A stretch of DNA of 40,395 nt, taken from the IMG/VR virus record IMGVR_UViG_3300033273_000131, positions 1-40,395 of that record; one strand, 5' to 3'. The translations under genes and the position numbers were made by a program. Source of the stretch: a virus. This document shows, one piece after another, positions 16,501 through 28,200 of the stretch (position 1 is the first letter of the stretch; each line of letters starts with the position of its first letter). The notes beneath the pieces were generated by a model that did no database searches, was not told the origin of the DNA, and worked only from the letters and a program-made list of their open reading frames with translations.

Positions 16501-19500
16501 GGTTGAACGACTCTACAAGTGAATAGGTTTGTTCCTCCAACATATCCTCTTACAGTCTCACCAACCTGGAATACTCCAGAGGTCATAGTGATTTCAACTA
16601 GTTTAGGAACAATGTCAAGACCACTAGTACTATCGAAGAAGTGATAATGTCTCGCCAAAGGTCTTAAACCAATAGCCTTAAACAGAACGTTTCTGGAACG
16701 AATGTGTGGATCTGGTGTAGAAGAAGCAAGAACAGTTCTTGTTCCAACAACCCTTGTAGCACCACCAGAACCACCAACAGTTCTCTGACCCCCATCTCTA
16801 ACAATAGTTCTGGTCCAACTATCAGTCTTTGGACTTAATTCAATAGAACCATTGAACTCGATAACATTGAATGGGTTTACATTCTCAACTCTTGTTGCTA
16901 ATGGTTGTTCAATCCAAGACTTTTCAGTGTACTTGAGAGTAATCAGGTCACCAGTCTTTTGAACATTAGAATCGAGGAGACTTAGGTTCTCACTGAAGTT
17001 GGCAGTTTCCAGGTTAATTGATGGATCAAGTGCTGGTTGTGGGGACAGTGAGTGGAAGTCAACTGGAGTCATAAGTTCATCAATAGCAGTATCAATATCT
17101 GCTGTTGTTTGTGCTCTATCCAGTCTTTGGTTATCTTTGAAGTCATCAACAAAGAAACCAGACTTAAATCTGTCTAATCCATCAACATCTCTGACTTGAA
17201 GAGTCTTAGTGTCGAGTTCGAGAAGTGAAAGTGAGGTTACAGTTTCTAGGTTTTCAACTCTATCCTCAATCTTTCCAATATCTCTCATCGTATATCTTCT
17301 ATTATCAACTACTGTGACTACAGCGTCACTAGTATCGTAGAGATATGCTGGTAGGGAAATGGTTCCAATTTCCATAGCATCATCAGTATTTGATGGTGCT
17401 TTTGGATTTACTGCTGAGGCACCCTTGATAACTCTAAAGGCACCTTCTTTGTTCAAGACTACCTTATCAATTCTTGGTAGATAGAAGTCATAACCAATCA
17501 GTGAACTTTCATTTGGGGCAACAACTAATGTTGGGTTAACACCAGCAGTAGCAAAGGTTCTGCTAGCAAAGTCAAATGGTGATAAAGTAGTAGATGTAAA
17601 CTGAGCAACTCTTGGTCTAAAGTCTAGAGTATCTGTTGCTCTTCTTCCATCACTCATCAATGGAATATCAGTCTTATATCTTTCTGCAGTGTATGAATTT
17701 ACAGTATAAAGGTTTCCAGCATCATTGGATGGGATGCTGTAGTGGTTGAAGATAATCATCAACCTGTGTGAAGGAATATAGTTATCTTTTGCTCTTACAA
17801 TTCTAGCGTAGTCGTAGAATTGATCTCTTACACCCTTATCTAAAGTATACTTATTTGTAATTTCCTGATAGTTTCCTTCATTCACTGCCTGAACAGTGGA
17901 GATGATGTTGGACTCACCGAATGTTGCAACCTCACCAACAACGAACTTGTTGGAGTTTAGGTAAACAATCTCAACCTTAGTAGCAGAAGATCTTGTTACA
18001 ACCTGAGCAATAGCACCACTGGTTGAACCAACAACTCTTTCACCAAGAACTGAGTTAGTGTTGAGTGCTAGACCAGCAGGGAATTCGATGGAGTCTAGAG
18101 TTGGAGCAGAAGTGTCGTAAGACTCATAAACTGCTAGAACTTCTACAACATCTGGGAAGTTCAAACAGATTTCTTTGTCCTGAACTCTTGTTCCATAATA
18201 AGCACTCTCAGTAAGACCACTAATAGCAGTGGATACACCAGAAATAGTCTTAGTAATATTGACTTTCTCACTTCTGGTGAAGTTCTTAGTCTTACTTGTG
18301 ATAGAGTTCTTCTTAACAGTTGTATTAACAGTAACATTAGAAGACTGAGAAGCAGTCAAACCTGTAAATGTAATAGTTTGACCATTAGAACCAAGAGAAA
18401 CTTGGTCTGAAGTCAGGTCTTCGATAGTTCCATCAGAATAGAAGACTCCATATCTTTCAGCATCAAATGTCTCAAAGAAAGCACTACTAATACCAGTAGA
18501 TGAAACACTAATGGTAAGAGAACCAGTAGAACTCGTTGTTTGTTGTTTGAGTTGACTGGATACTAATAGGTTAGAACCAGCAAGATTTACGGAAGCAACA
18601 TTCTCTTCTTCGAGTGGAGCAAATAGACCACCATTATCCTCTACTAATGGAGCAGCAATCGTGAATGTTACATCAGCATTGCTTCCAGGAAGACCACCAG
18701 TACATACACCACTAACATTTTCAACCTGAGCAACAGTCATACTATTGTCTGGGTTGACACTAACAACTCTGTTGAAAGTCTCATCAGAAAAACCAGGTCT
18801 CTGATATCTAATGATAGTATCACTCTTGATACCAACAAAGTTCTTACCTGGGCAGGTTACATTGCCAGCACTAGTAATTCTGATAGTATCAGCGATACCA
18901 AAGTTCTTTGGAGTCTTCTTCTGAAGAACTGAGTCAGCAATAAAGTCTAGACTCATATCAGAGTCAATACTATCAGAGTTCTGATAGATGGACTTAACAT
19001 CTTCAATACCGAAGGTTTGAACAACTCTAATAGATCTTGAGACTTCGCTAGTCCCATTAATTAGAATCTGCTCACCTTCTATAAATGTACCAGATGTTTG
19101 AATCAGGTTTAGGGTTGTGCTACCTCCAGGTGCAGTTTCAACATATCCAGTAGCACCACTACTTACACCTTTGATGTAAGAACTAGCAGGAACCTGGGTA
19201 GTAGTTACAGACTGGTTTAGAGTAATTTTAGTATAGGTTTGAATATCAAACAAATACAAGTCCCACTCAGAAGCAGCGTTAGAGTAGGAGGCATCACTCA
19301 GACTGAATGAATAAACTCTCGCTTTACCAATTTCAGTACCAGTTGCAGCAGTAGAAGAAGAACTTCTTCTTTGATTCTGTAGTCTAACAATATTTGAGTT
19401 ATTATTTACACCAAGAACTGGTGTACCTTGTACATTATTAACTCTTACTAAAGTTCCAAACTCAAATGGAATCAATGCAGATGAAATACTCTTCTTATCT

Positions 19501-20639
19501 CTTGGTTTTTCTACATCTAAGTTAGTTGTAGAAATGGTCTCAATATCATATCCCTTTACATATGCTCTTCCTGGAGAGACTTTAACAGTCATCAACTCTT
19601 CCGAAGGAGTATTTCCTTCATCTGTACTCTGGTCTTCAGAGTATACACCACCGTTAAACAGTCCATCATTCAGGGACTCATTTACTTCTACACCGAACTC
19701 GTCTACAGCATAGTCACCAGACTCTTCAAATGTTCTCTTGGCGAAGTAGTCTCTGATAAGGTTATAACTTGACTTATTCTGTAGTTTTTTGATCTCACCA
19801 TTTTCAATTCTAATGAGTTCTACGAAAGTCTTATCATCGTAGTCAGTTAGAAGTTTTTTGGAGAGAGTTAAAGAAATCTTTAGTCTATCAGCACCAGGTG
19901 CCGCATAGTTTGAATATCCCTTAGCATTATCATAAAGGGAGTTATCATCCTTGGCAGTAATAATTTCTTCAAGGATGGTTAGACCTACTCTATATGAAGA
20001 GTCTGCCCTGTAAGCATCTAGGACAATCTTATCTTTTGATACGTCTACAAAGGTGCCTCTGATGAAATATACACCATTAGCAATACCAACAGCAGTTCCT
20101 ACTGCGGTAGCTTCTTCATCAACAAGAGAAGCAACAGTTTCTCCAGCGTTTACTGTTGTGTTTCCATAAGTGAAACCTTCCTCAGTGATGAGAACCTCAC
20201 CATCACTAAAAGGAACTACTTCACCAGCGTCATTGGCGTCCAGATATCTAACAAACAGAGTCAGGTTAGTGATACCTTCAGACTCAGAAACATCAAGCCA
20301 TTTGTCTACGGTTGCCACAACACCAGACGTTTGACCTCTCAGTTTCTTGCCAACCAGGTTGCTAGCATAGATATTGACATCAATGCCTAGATGGTCAGCA
20401 TTGAGTTTTACTGAGTTGTAATTATCATCAAAGGTTACCCCACCAGGGATAACCATAGAACCTTCCTTAAAGATATGACTTCCAAACGACTCTATCTGAT
20501 TTTGTAAGATGGACTGGAGAGTTGTTAGTTCTCTCGCCTGGATTGGATATCCTGGTTTGAATAAAACCCTATAAAAATTGTCGTCCTTATCAAAGTCGTC
20601 ATAGTAAGGGTTTATATTGAGATTCGTTTTCTGTGGCAT
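13596..20639 (-). CDS. Giant DUF4815-type baseplate/fibre-attachment protein
   Basis: A 2347-residue structural protein in the T4 gp9/gp10 position. The N-terminus (LNINPYYDDFD, YRVLFKPGYPIQARELT, QNQIESFGSHIFKEGSMV) is the signature of the DUF4815 family found in T4-like cyanophages, covering roughly the first 500-600 residues. Downstream are recurring G-x-TSGA-A modules near residues 98, 488, 863, 1360 and 1443. A DDTT-like module with GTRGIDSS lies near 1965-2005. A beta-rich C-terminal region ends with EARAPRFKDLRTIALA. The start at 20639 is 3 bases after gp8. A baseplate periphery or fibre-socket role is inferred from order and size; T4 has no protein of this length here. Confidence 0.88.
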   Translation of the reverse strand: MPQKTNLNINPYYDDFDKDDNFYRVLFKPGYPIQARELTTLQSILQNQIESFGSHIFKEGSMVIPGGVTFDDNYNSVKLNADHLGIDVNIYASNLVGKKLRGQTSGVVATVDKWLDVSESEGITNLTLFVRYLDANDAGEVVPFSDGEVLITEEGFTYGNTTVNAGETVASLVDEEATAVGTAVGIANGVYFIRGTFVDVSKDKIVLDAYRADSSYRVGLTILEEIITAKDDNSLYDNAKGYSNYAAPGADRLKISLTLSKKLLTDYDDKTFVELIRIENGEIKKLQNKSSYNLIRDYFAKRTFEESGDYAVDEFGVEVNESLNDGLFNGGVYSEDQSTDEGNTPSEELMTVKVSPGRAYVKGYDIETISTTNLDVEKPRDKKSISSALIPFEFGTLVRVNNVQGTPVLGVNNNSNIVRLQNQRRSSSSTAATGTEIGKARVYSFSLSDASYSNAASEWDLYLFDIQTYTKITLNQSVTTTQVPASSYIKGVSSGATGYVETAPGGSTTLNLIQTSGTFIEGEQILINGTSEVSRSIRVVQTFGIEDVKSIYQNSDSIDSDMSLDFIADSVLQKKTPKNFGIADTIRITSAGNVTCPGKNFVGIKSDTIIRYQRPGFSDETFNRVVSVNPDNSMTVAQVENVSGVCTGGLPGSNADVTFTIAAPLVEDNGGLFAPLEEENVASVNLAGSNLLVSSQLKQQTTSSTGSLTISVSSTGISSAFFETFDAERYGVFYSDGTIEDLTSDQVSLGSNGQTITFTGLTASQSSNVTVNTTVKKNSITSKTKNFTRSEKVNITKTISGVSTAISGLTESAYYGTRVQDKEICLNFPDVVEVLAVYESYDTSAPTLDSIEFPAGLALNTNSVLGERVVGSTSGAIAQVVTRSSATKVEIVYLNSNKFVVGEVATFGESNIISTVQAVNEGNYQEITNKYTLDKGVRDQFYDYARIVRAKDNYIPSHRLMIIFNHYSIPSNDAGNLYTVNSYTAERYKTDIPLMSDGRRATDTLDFRPRVAQFTSTTLSPFDFASRTFATAGVNPTLVVAPNESSLIGYDFYLPRIDKVVLNKEGAFRVIKGASAVNPKAPSNTDDAMEIGTISLPAYLYDTSDAVVTVVDNRRYTMRDIGKIEDRVENLETVTSLSLLELDTKTLQVRDVDGLDRFKSGFFVDDFKDNQRLDRAQTTADIDTAIDELMTPVDFHSLSPQPALDPSINLETANFSENLSLLDSNVQKTGDLITLKYTEKSWIEQPLATRVENVNPFNVIEFNGSIELSPKTDSWTRTIVRDGGQRTVGGSGGATRVVGTRTVLASSTPDPHIRSRNVLFKAIGLRPLARHYHFFDSTSGLDIVPKLVEITMTSGVFQVGETVRGYVGGTNLFTCRVVQPNHKTGPGGNPTTTFSLNPYNKSITLPASYSASSTVLNVDVEALQEEVLGKYNGYLTTGMVLLGETSGAQASVANIRLVADTFGDIYGSMFFRNPLASPPPPLRFTTGTKTFRLTSSATNEEQLPGSTLISSAETNYTTTGRINIFERITEVERYDPLAQSFTVDETGAFMTGVDVFFANKDESEKLFVELRTVELGIPTKNLVTEYSRVTLDPSEIATSRDASVATKIEFPSPVYLEADTEYALVLLSPYSDLYEVWIARMGEKTVNTSTLPDAESVIATKQYVGGSLFKSQNGTIWTANQFEDLKFKLYKANFTTTPGVAYFYNPSLGTRDTNVGQLNENSIKTLPRKLKVGITTTTSMDTILGIGRKVSDSTSASAITGYIEQVGGQLDTTFTNRVGAGYSDGTFTDVSFYSITGNGTGATGIVTFSSGVVSGNPAITLAGNGYVVGDILGITTSGVVKGKNAQISVNSIGGKDTLFLTNVQGEAFTEGQDLVVYSDTNTAVAYANTDIRNSSVISNLYDGRVIEVTQPNHGMHADNNVVVLADLQPNTTPTTLNADLGISDTTISVANTSLFATFEGISTSQGYLKVNNEIIFYNSITAGGGGAGTLGIGTRGIDSSLTRKHNISDKVYPYELNGISLTRINTQHNLPSDTALKNKRDFDTYHLQISRGSRTSGDNQLSFTDENMVGGSGASATKNIQFNRVDPQFSILTPGESTSLSAQIRTVSGTSAGGSEVSFIDQGYETIELNNVNELTTTRLVASQINETTRLSSLPKNKSFTLGMTMGTTDPNLSPAVNVSTASVVFGRNRLNNPVSDYAYDGRVNLVQEDPHSAVYATSIVRLQQPATSLKVLVSSYRHSSADFRVLYQLFRADSNGVEQAYELFPGYDNLTDTNGDGYGDKVVDSTLNNGRADAFVRSSNDGEFLEYQFSADELEQFNAFRIKIVMSGTNEARAPRFKDLRTIALA

Positions 20640-20642
20640 TTT

Positions 20643-22190
20643 TTAGAATTCCAGGATAATTTTAACGTCTTCTTTTTGTCTAGAATTTCTGGAGATAGCG
20701 GGACGATTGTCAAGATATACAATATCCCCCGACCCTTTATTTATCTCAGGATTGGCAATCCCGTTTGTAAACTGAGTCCCAAGTGAGATAAGTTTCGTTC
20801 CAGTTGGGTTGGTGCTAATACCAGTGAAACCAGTATCAACAGAACCAGAGAAACCGCCAGTTGATGTTACGGCATTTGCGTTTGAGGCAAAGGCATAAAG
20901 TTTGGCGTTAGTTGAAACACCAACGTAGTCAGTAGCATCAAAGTATGTTTGGTTCAGGAAAGAATTTCTGTCTTGGAAATACTTCAGAACCTTGGTTTCT
21001 GTGTCGTATGAAGCAACAAATCCCTTAGCAATGCCACCAGTAACAGACTGACTGATCTTGTCACCAACAGATACAGTTCCAGTAACCGATGTAAACTTGA
21101 TAGCACCCAGTGAAGAATACTGGTTTTCAGTAAATATGTTAGTAGAACCAATAGAAGTTGGGTTCTTGACTATTCCAATCTGAGCAAAAGTGACATCAGT
21201 TGGGAAGTCTCTTGTAGAATCATCAAACCTAGCGTAGACAAGAACCTTATCAGCACCAAGTTCTTTGTAGATATCGTTTCCGTGTCCCTTTCCTGGGGGA
21301 ATGATAGGAATAAGTTTTGCCTTAGTTGATGAACTTGAGTTAATAGAACCCAGGTCAACCATACCGTAGGTATAGTTTTTACCACCAGAAGAAACAACCG
21401 TATCGGTTATCTTTCCGTTAGAATCAACATCTACAATAACTTTTCCACCACTGCCATCTCCAAGGATATTCAGTTCGTGAGAACCTTGAGAGTATCCAAG
21501 TCCTTGAATATCAATATAAACTTTCTTTATCTGGTTCTCGTTTGTGTCAGAGTCTCCGTTATTTCTTACAGCAGATATCTGAGCGTTAGTTGAAGTTGCC
21601 CAGTCACTTGGGAGAGAGATATATTCTGTCGAGTCAAACTTGATGATATCGCTTGGAGATACGGTATACAGATACTTCCAAAGATATCCGTCACCGCTAA
21701 CACCAGGTTTAGATGGTTCTAAGTCTGTGAATGTTGGTTCATCAAGAGAAGCATTACCAGCGGTATTGATACCAGAAGAACCATTATCAACGCAGATATA
21801 AACCTTATACTCACTATTCATTACATAATAGTTCGCATCATAAAGTCTTGAAGACTTTGTTGTAGGAGAAAGGTTCGTCAGACTGTAGTCATGACGGTAC
21901 ATTTCATATTTTGTTCCTCTCGTCCAGTCAATTCTTCTAACAAGTCTTCTTACATTGGCAGAAGTTACCTTCTTACCAAAGGACATATTATCACCAACGA
22001 AACTCTGATAGTCAAAGTTATCAGTTGGATTGGGAGTGTTGGTGTCCCAATCCGTTGTTCTACCATACCCAACAACCGCTGGGTTAGAAAGACCTACGAA
22101 GACATAATATGAGTTAGAAGAACTGGTGACGGAATCTACAAAATTTCCCGCATTTAATATTCTAAACTGATCTGTTACAATTGCCGCCAT
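20643..22190 (-). CDS. gp8: Baseplate wedge protein gp8
   Basis: A 515-residue protein in the gp8 position (T4 gp8 is 334). The N-terminus MAAIVTDQFRILNAGNFVDSV, with SYYVFVGLSNP and WDTNTPNPTDNFD, is the familiar start of cyanophage gp8. There is also a conserved DGYLWKYLYTV segment near residue 160. gp8 dimers join gp7 and gp10 in the wedge. The C-terminal half carries extra repeat modules: GLGYSQGSHELNILGDG near 230, GKNYTYG near 265, and VGDKISQ-TGG near 375. These may account for the extra length. The last residues (DNRPAISR, KEDVKIILEF) are also typical. A perfect late promoter lies just upstream. Confidence 0.93.
   Translation of the reverse strand: MAAIVTDQFRILNAGNFVDSVTSSSNSYYVFVGLSNPAVVGYGRTTDWDTNTPNPTDNFDYQSFVGDNMSFGKKVTSANVRRLVRRIDWTRGTKYEMYRHDYSLTNLSPTTKSSRLYDANYYVMNSEYKVYICVDNGSSGINTAGNASLDEPTFTDLEPSKPGVSGDGYLWKYLYTVSPSDIIKFDSTEYISLPSDWATSTNAQISAVRNNGDSDTNENQIKKVYIDIQGLGYSQGSHELNILGDGSGGKVIVDVDSNGKITDTVVSSGGKNYTYGMVDLGSINSSSSTKAKLIPIIPPGKGHGNDIYKELGADKVLVYARFDDSTRDFPTDVTFAQIGIVKNPTSIGSTNIFTENQYSSLGAIKFTSVTGTVSVGDKISQSVTGGIAKGFVASYDTETKVLKYFQDRNSFLNQTYFDATDYVGVSTNAKLYAFASNANAVTSTGGFSGSVDTGFTGISTNPTGTKLISLGTQFTNGIANPEINKGSGDIVYLDNRPAISRNSRQKEDVKIILEF
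20738..20745 (-). promoter_or_regulatory. Candidate late promoter inside the gp8 3' end
   Basis: GATAAATA on the minus strand, within codons for E-I-N-K of gp8. The predicted start is about 93 bases upstream of the 2347-residue gene. Confidence 0.4.
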
Positions 22191-22208
22191 CGTAATAGCT
22201 TTTTTCTA

Positions 22209-22216
22209 TATTTATA
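22209..22216 (-). promoter_or_regulatory. Consensus late promoter for gp8
   Basis: A perfect TATAAATA on the minus strand, beginning one base after the stop of the giant gp7-position gene. The predicted start near 22203 leaves a leader of only about 13 bases (AAAAGCTATTACG) with no Shine-Dalgarno. Confidence 0.85.
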
Positions 22217-22217
22217 A

Positions 22218-25200
22218 CTATCCTAGATCCTTTCTCAAGGCACCTCCGTCTCTCAAACCATAACCACGTCTCTGGATAGTTGGGAATGTTGACAGTCCAG
22301 AGTCAACTGTGAGACCTGTAACACCGATAGAGATCGGTGAAGATGCTCTAGAGAACCCAGAAAGTCTACCCCAGGAGAAGTATCCTCGTGGGTCGGTTGC
22401 CCCACCAGAAGTTGATAGACCAGTTACTGAGGTCGTAGATAGAATATTACAAGTGGCAACACCTGTTGTGGATGATGAGTGGAAGGAGTTAATGATGTAA
22501 ACGTTATCTAGGAATGTAGTTCCGACACCTACTACTGAAGAATCGGATCCGTTAATAGAAGTAACGCCATTACCAATGCTAGTATTGAAGACGTAGATTG
22601 GATATCCTTCTTGTAGACCAGCAAAAGAAGAAGCATTCAGAGTGAACTTGAGTGCGAGAGAGTTGCTTCCCGTTCCAACTGTTGTTCCAATTCCAGTAAC
22701 CGTTCCTGCGAAACCAGCAACAGCACTAATACCAGACAGAGTTTCAAATGAAACTGATGGGAATGAAGTTAGAACTTGTGGTGGAGCAGTGTGAGTGTAA
22801 CCGAAACCAGCATTTGTGATAGAAACGGCAGTGATAGCACCGTTTGTTACAGTTGCGGTAGCAACAGCAGTTGTTCCAACACCAACACCAACTGCCTTAG
22901 GAGCAGATATCTTAACGTCGGTGGAAGAACCAACATATCCAGAACCACCATCAGTAATGGTGAAAGAACTGATAGTTCCAGCAGCAGATACAACTGCGGT
23001 TATCGCAGCAGCGACGGGATCTGATGTTGTACCAACAATGAGACCATTTACGCTTGTGATGTTGATAGCGGACTCATTTTCTTCGTAGTTGAAGAACTGA
23101 GCATCATCAACGAAGATCTCCGTAGCAGAAGTAGAAAGGTCGCCAATGATCTTAGCAGTTGGGTAGACTTGACCTTCGATGGAATCTCTTGACTTGTAAA
23201 TGAGTTCTCCACCAAGATTCTTATCAGTCTTCTGCTTGATCCAACTAAATGGTTTGAAGTTGGTATCATCAATTCCAAGACCGCCGTAGATGTTAGTTTC
23301 TACTTTGTCAGAAGCGTTAATGTTGTAGATTGTTCTTGGATCTTGTACAGCACTGTTTTCAGTCTTCTGTAGTTGTAGAATGTCACCAACCTTGATAGTT
23401 TCAGTGGTATCTACGCTAACACTATCAGTGTCACGAGTTCCCATGTAGAAGAAGATATCAATGTTATCATTGGTTGTTGGTGCGGTAGTGAATACAATAG
23501 ACGTACCACCCTCAAATCTGTAGTGAACGTTTGGATCCTGGAGGACGCCATTGACATAGATGAGGAGCAGTGCTTCAAGATCAATGTCAGCGGAGTCAAC
23601 ATTATCTCTATCAACTTCGAAACTTAGTAGTTCACCATTGTAGTAGAGTGGGAATCTTGTTCTGATACCATTCTGTAGACTTGAGATAGAGTCAATGTAG
23701 TCCAGTTCACCAAACTGCCAAGCAGAGAAGTTATCACTGAATACGTCAAGAACTTCTAGTTCGAAGTCATTGATAGGTGCGGAAAGATGTCTAGCGGTAA
23801 CCAGACCAACAGGCTTGAACTTGTCCCCCTTCTGGAATCCCCATCCTGCTCTTGAGATCTTGAAGTTCTTGACTTCAAACAGGGTAGAACCAATGCCAAC
23901 GTTGGTTACAGCAGCACCAACCTCAACATTCAGAAGAAGACCACTTCCAGTATCAGTTGTGTTACCAATACCAAGGCGAGAAACGCCAGTTATAGACAGG
24001 TTCTCATAACTTGGTTGTGGTATTTGAATAACGGGGTTGTAACTGTATCCAGTTCCACCATCACTAACAGTGAATGAAAGTGTTCCGCCAGCACCGACTG
24101 TAGCAGTGATGGTTGCTGCGTCTCCGTTATGGTTTGGATCGGTAACACCAATGGAAACGGTTCCACGGTATCCAGAACCAACAATGTCGGTAGAACCAAG
24201 TCCAACAGACTGAATAACACCACCAGCAACAAATGCCGTTACAGAAGCACCAACCAGAGGAGCGAAACCAAGACCTTGAGTTGAACCCAGGGAAACAATC
24301 AAACCACCTCTAGGTAGTTGATTCTGGTTTACATCGTAGTCGGAGATGGTAGTAGCGTTATTGACACCAGTGAATACTACACTTGAAATGCCTGCGTTTT
24401 CAATGAAACTATAGTTTCCGCCAGCATTGTTAGCAGTTGTTGGTGTCTGGAACATATTGTTGATGAAGACCAGACCACTACCAGTTTCAATACCAGTTGT
24501 GTTTGCTCCACCAACAGTCAGTCTGTAAGTAGCACCAATACCAGTGAACTGTCTTGTGATGTTATCATAAATTTGGTTCGTAGAGTAGTCTTGTCTGAGA
24601 TAGACTCTTCCGCCAAACGTAGACTTAGTATAAGGAATGTTACTTTCATCGACCAACTCTTGAGTATTACCTCTAGGTGCCTCAGTGAAGTGAATCTTAC
24701 TTCTAGTCATGTTGAAGGAACCTTGATACACTCTGACGGTTGTTCCATCAGTGTGGGTGGTTGCTAGGGTTCCAACGAACCCTCTTTCACTCTTGATAAC
24801 GTTGAATGAACCAGAACCTGTAATAGGACCGATGGTTGTTGTTCCAAGACCAACTGCGTTAACCTTGACATATTCATCATCAATTCTGAGGACATCTCCA
24901 GGAAGTATGGATGAAATGCCAGATACGCCGAAGTATGTTGAACCAACAGCAATAGAACCGCCATTATCAGACAGAGTGTGGTTAATTGGTGTGAATGCCA
25001 GAGGTGCTCTTGATACACCGTCGATGGTGATGAGAGACTTCTCCATCTTCTTGGTCATTTCAAGAGTGTGAGCATTACCACTTCCAGCAGAACTAAATGT
25101 TACCGCTGTTCCAGCATTGGCATTGGACTTACTTGTAGCAAGTTTGAACTGGTTATTGTTAACCTTGATAGCAAAGACTTCCGATGGAAGAACATTGGTA

Positions 25201-28200
25201 TCGGACATAACCATGGACGTATGTGCTCCGCCAACGAACGAAGATCTTGGTGTGTAAGTTAGTCTTTCACCAGTGCTGAAGTAATGGTTGTTGATAGTGA
25301 AGATGCCAGTTCCAAGACTTACAACGGTCGAAATACCAGGGTTGAACTCTTTCTCAAAGATAGGAGTGCCATTGTGCTTCAGATCGAAGTCAACTTTGTT
25401 TGTTCTATCTCCATTGATAGAGTCAAACTGTGCTGTTACCAGTTTCTGGTTGACAGTTCCATAAGAAAGAACGGCAGGAACATTTAGAAGATCCTTTTCA
25501 GTTTGAATGATCTCATTGTAGGTTTGAACCAGAATATCATCATTGATACTGGCATCGGGATAGAATATCAGGTTGAAGTTATCGCCAGAGATCTCAGAAC
25601 CGAATGTACCAATACCAGTTGTGGAGTCAATAGACAGATAAGGTGACTGAACTACAAATGTGTTATTATTGTTGTGGTTGAATACAACTTGGTGTAGTGC
25701 TGAGGTGTTTCCATAAGAAACCTTAGCAGTTGTCTTAACTGTGGTTACATCTGCTCTAGTGTATGAAAGAACTGTGGAAATACCACTTCCAGAGAAGATG
25801 GAATATCCAGTCTCTAGTCTACCTTCCTTAACCGAACTGTCTGGTTGACCAGATGCCTTGAAGATATGAGTTCCAATACCAGTTGCGGTAGTACCGAAAC
25901 CAACGATAGAAGATCTAACAAGAACATCGTTTGACTCAGTGTTCTCAAACTTGAGTGAAAGGACACCAGAGTTGATGCTGGAAGTAAAGGTTCCAATGAA
26001 GTTATTGGATATTTGTGAACCAGAGTTGTTATCAAAGAAGAAGTCAGACTTATAGGTGTTAGTTCCATCGTGGTCGATGAACATATCAACAACTGTCTTG
26101 TCTTTTGTTGTAGTATCAGTAAGTTCAACAACGGCAAAGAGTGCTTCTGTAGTTGAGGTTGTTCTTTCAAAGACTGTAGCAGTAGAACCAGAACCAACAG
26201 TTACGTTACCTCCAACTAGGTTAACGAAACCAACAGATTGAGTATTGATGCCTGCCAGAGTTGTGTTGAAGTTCGTTTTGATGAACTTAACATCATAGTC
26301 ATCGTTGTATGGGTCTGCTGGAGTAAATCTAAGTTTGGAGTTACCAACAGTATCCTTAATTGCTTGAATATCGGCAAGTCTGAACTGGCTATTGTGAATA
26401 GAGTTCTTTTCAACGGTGATCAACTTATCACTAGGAGTATTCAGTACAACAATTTCGGTTGCCTGCCTATCATTATTAGCAGGGTTGATTATCTGAACAA
26501 AGTATCTACTATATCCATCGTTAGCGATGAAACTATCAATATCCTTATACAGGGTTGTGTTAGCATCCTCTGCGTTAGAGAACAGGTTATTGAAGTTATC
26601 AATGGTTAGAACTCTATTGGTTCTACACTCAATGTAGTCACTCAGTTTCTTGTTTTGTAGTTTGATGAACTTAGACTTGTTAGAAGTTACGTCAACATCA
26701 ATACCAAAGTCGAAGAAGTTGATAGCATCAACTCTCATTGTTGTTCCATCAGCATTAACGTTGATGATATCAACTAGAGCGGTGCTTGTTGAACTCTCAC
26801 TGGTTGCTACAGACACTTTACCCTCACTCGTGATACCAGTGTCAGCAAAGTTCTTCAGACCAGAAGAGTGAAGCAGTCTATTTACAGAGTCTACCCAGTC
26901 CTCATATTCAATAGGACTCTTGATAGAGTATGAGAGGTTTTGATAGTAGTCATTATCAGGGAGAACCTGGAAGTCCTCATCCAACTTGCCAGTATCATTT
27001 GACCAACCATAGTCAGTTTCTAGACCATAGTTGACCTTGAAAATACCCTTGTTCTCAGTGATGGACTTGATAGTTGCGATAGCACCCGAGTCCTTTCCAA
27101 CTACAACTTCACCAGCACTCAGGGTGTAGGTTCCGTATACCTTGATAGAGTCATTCAGGTTATCTGTAATAATGAGATCTCTTTCAGTATAAGTGGTTCC
27201 AGACTTGGTAAATAGGGTTTCACCAATAATGAATGCGTCAGGTGTCTGAGTTACTTCAAAAGTTGGATAGTTATTCTTATTGACTAGGAATGCGAAAGAG
27301 TTTTGGGCAGTATCAGCAACTCCAGCGTTGGTAGCATATGGTGAAATATCAAACTCAACTTCCGCTGGGTTAGTATTTCTGTAAGCAGTTACCTTGAAGA
27401 AGTTGTAACTGTAGTCTGCTGAGTTGAAACCAGTTCCAGTTGTGGATGCTAGGGATACGCCCTCAGAGAATACAAAGTCGCCAACGGCGAATGGTGCTGT
27501 AGCAGTTGTGAATCCATTTACTGGTGTAGAAAGGACGCAAGTAACAACACCTGCCTGGGAAGAGAAGATGCTGTTAACACCAACACCATTGCTATTGTTA
27601 ACTGAGAAGATCTTAGACTCTACTTCAGAAATGCCTTTTGGAGACTCAACAATCTCAACAGATGAGATGGATGAACCTTGAACTTTTGCTATTACTAGAC
27701 CAGTTTCATAAGCAGTTCCAGTTGATGGGTTGACAATAACTAAGTCGGGAACTGAAGTATATCCAGAACCACCGGAAGTAACTTCAATGTCAGAAATAGA
27801 GTTTCTATTTGTTACTGTGATATTTGGTGAGATGTAAACTTCTGGGTTCAGAGTTTTGTCTGCCGAGAAGTCAAAACCAGGGTCTTGAATAGTGACTTGG
27901 TTGATTCTTCCCAGAGTCGTTGACGTTGGGATGATATCAGCATTTTGTCCAATGGAAGAAGCAATGCTTACAAACTTAGGAAGTTTCTTATAGTTTGCTC
28001 CACCAAAAGTGATTCTCATTGAGTCTACACCACCAAGTGCTCTTGGTGAGGATGTAGAATACTTGAGAACGCTTGTATCTGACTGGTTGTACTGAAGATC
28101 CTCAGGAACACCCTTCAGAGATACATCAAATGTCGTTTCTCCAATGCCAGCAACAGTGTAGGTTCCGTTGTATCTACTATCAGAAAATAGTATCTCATTA

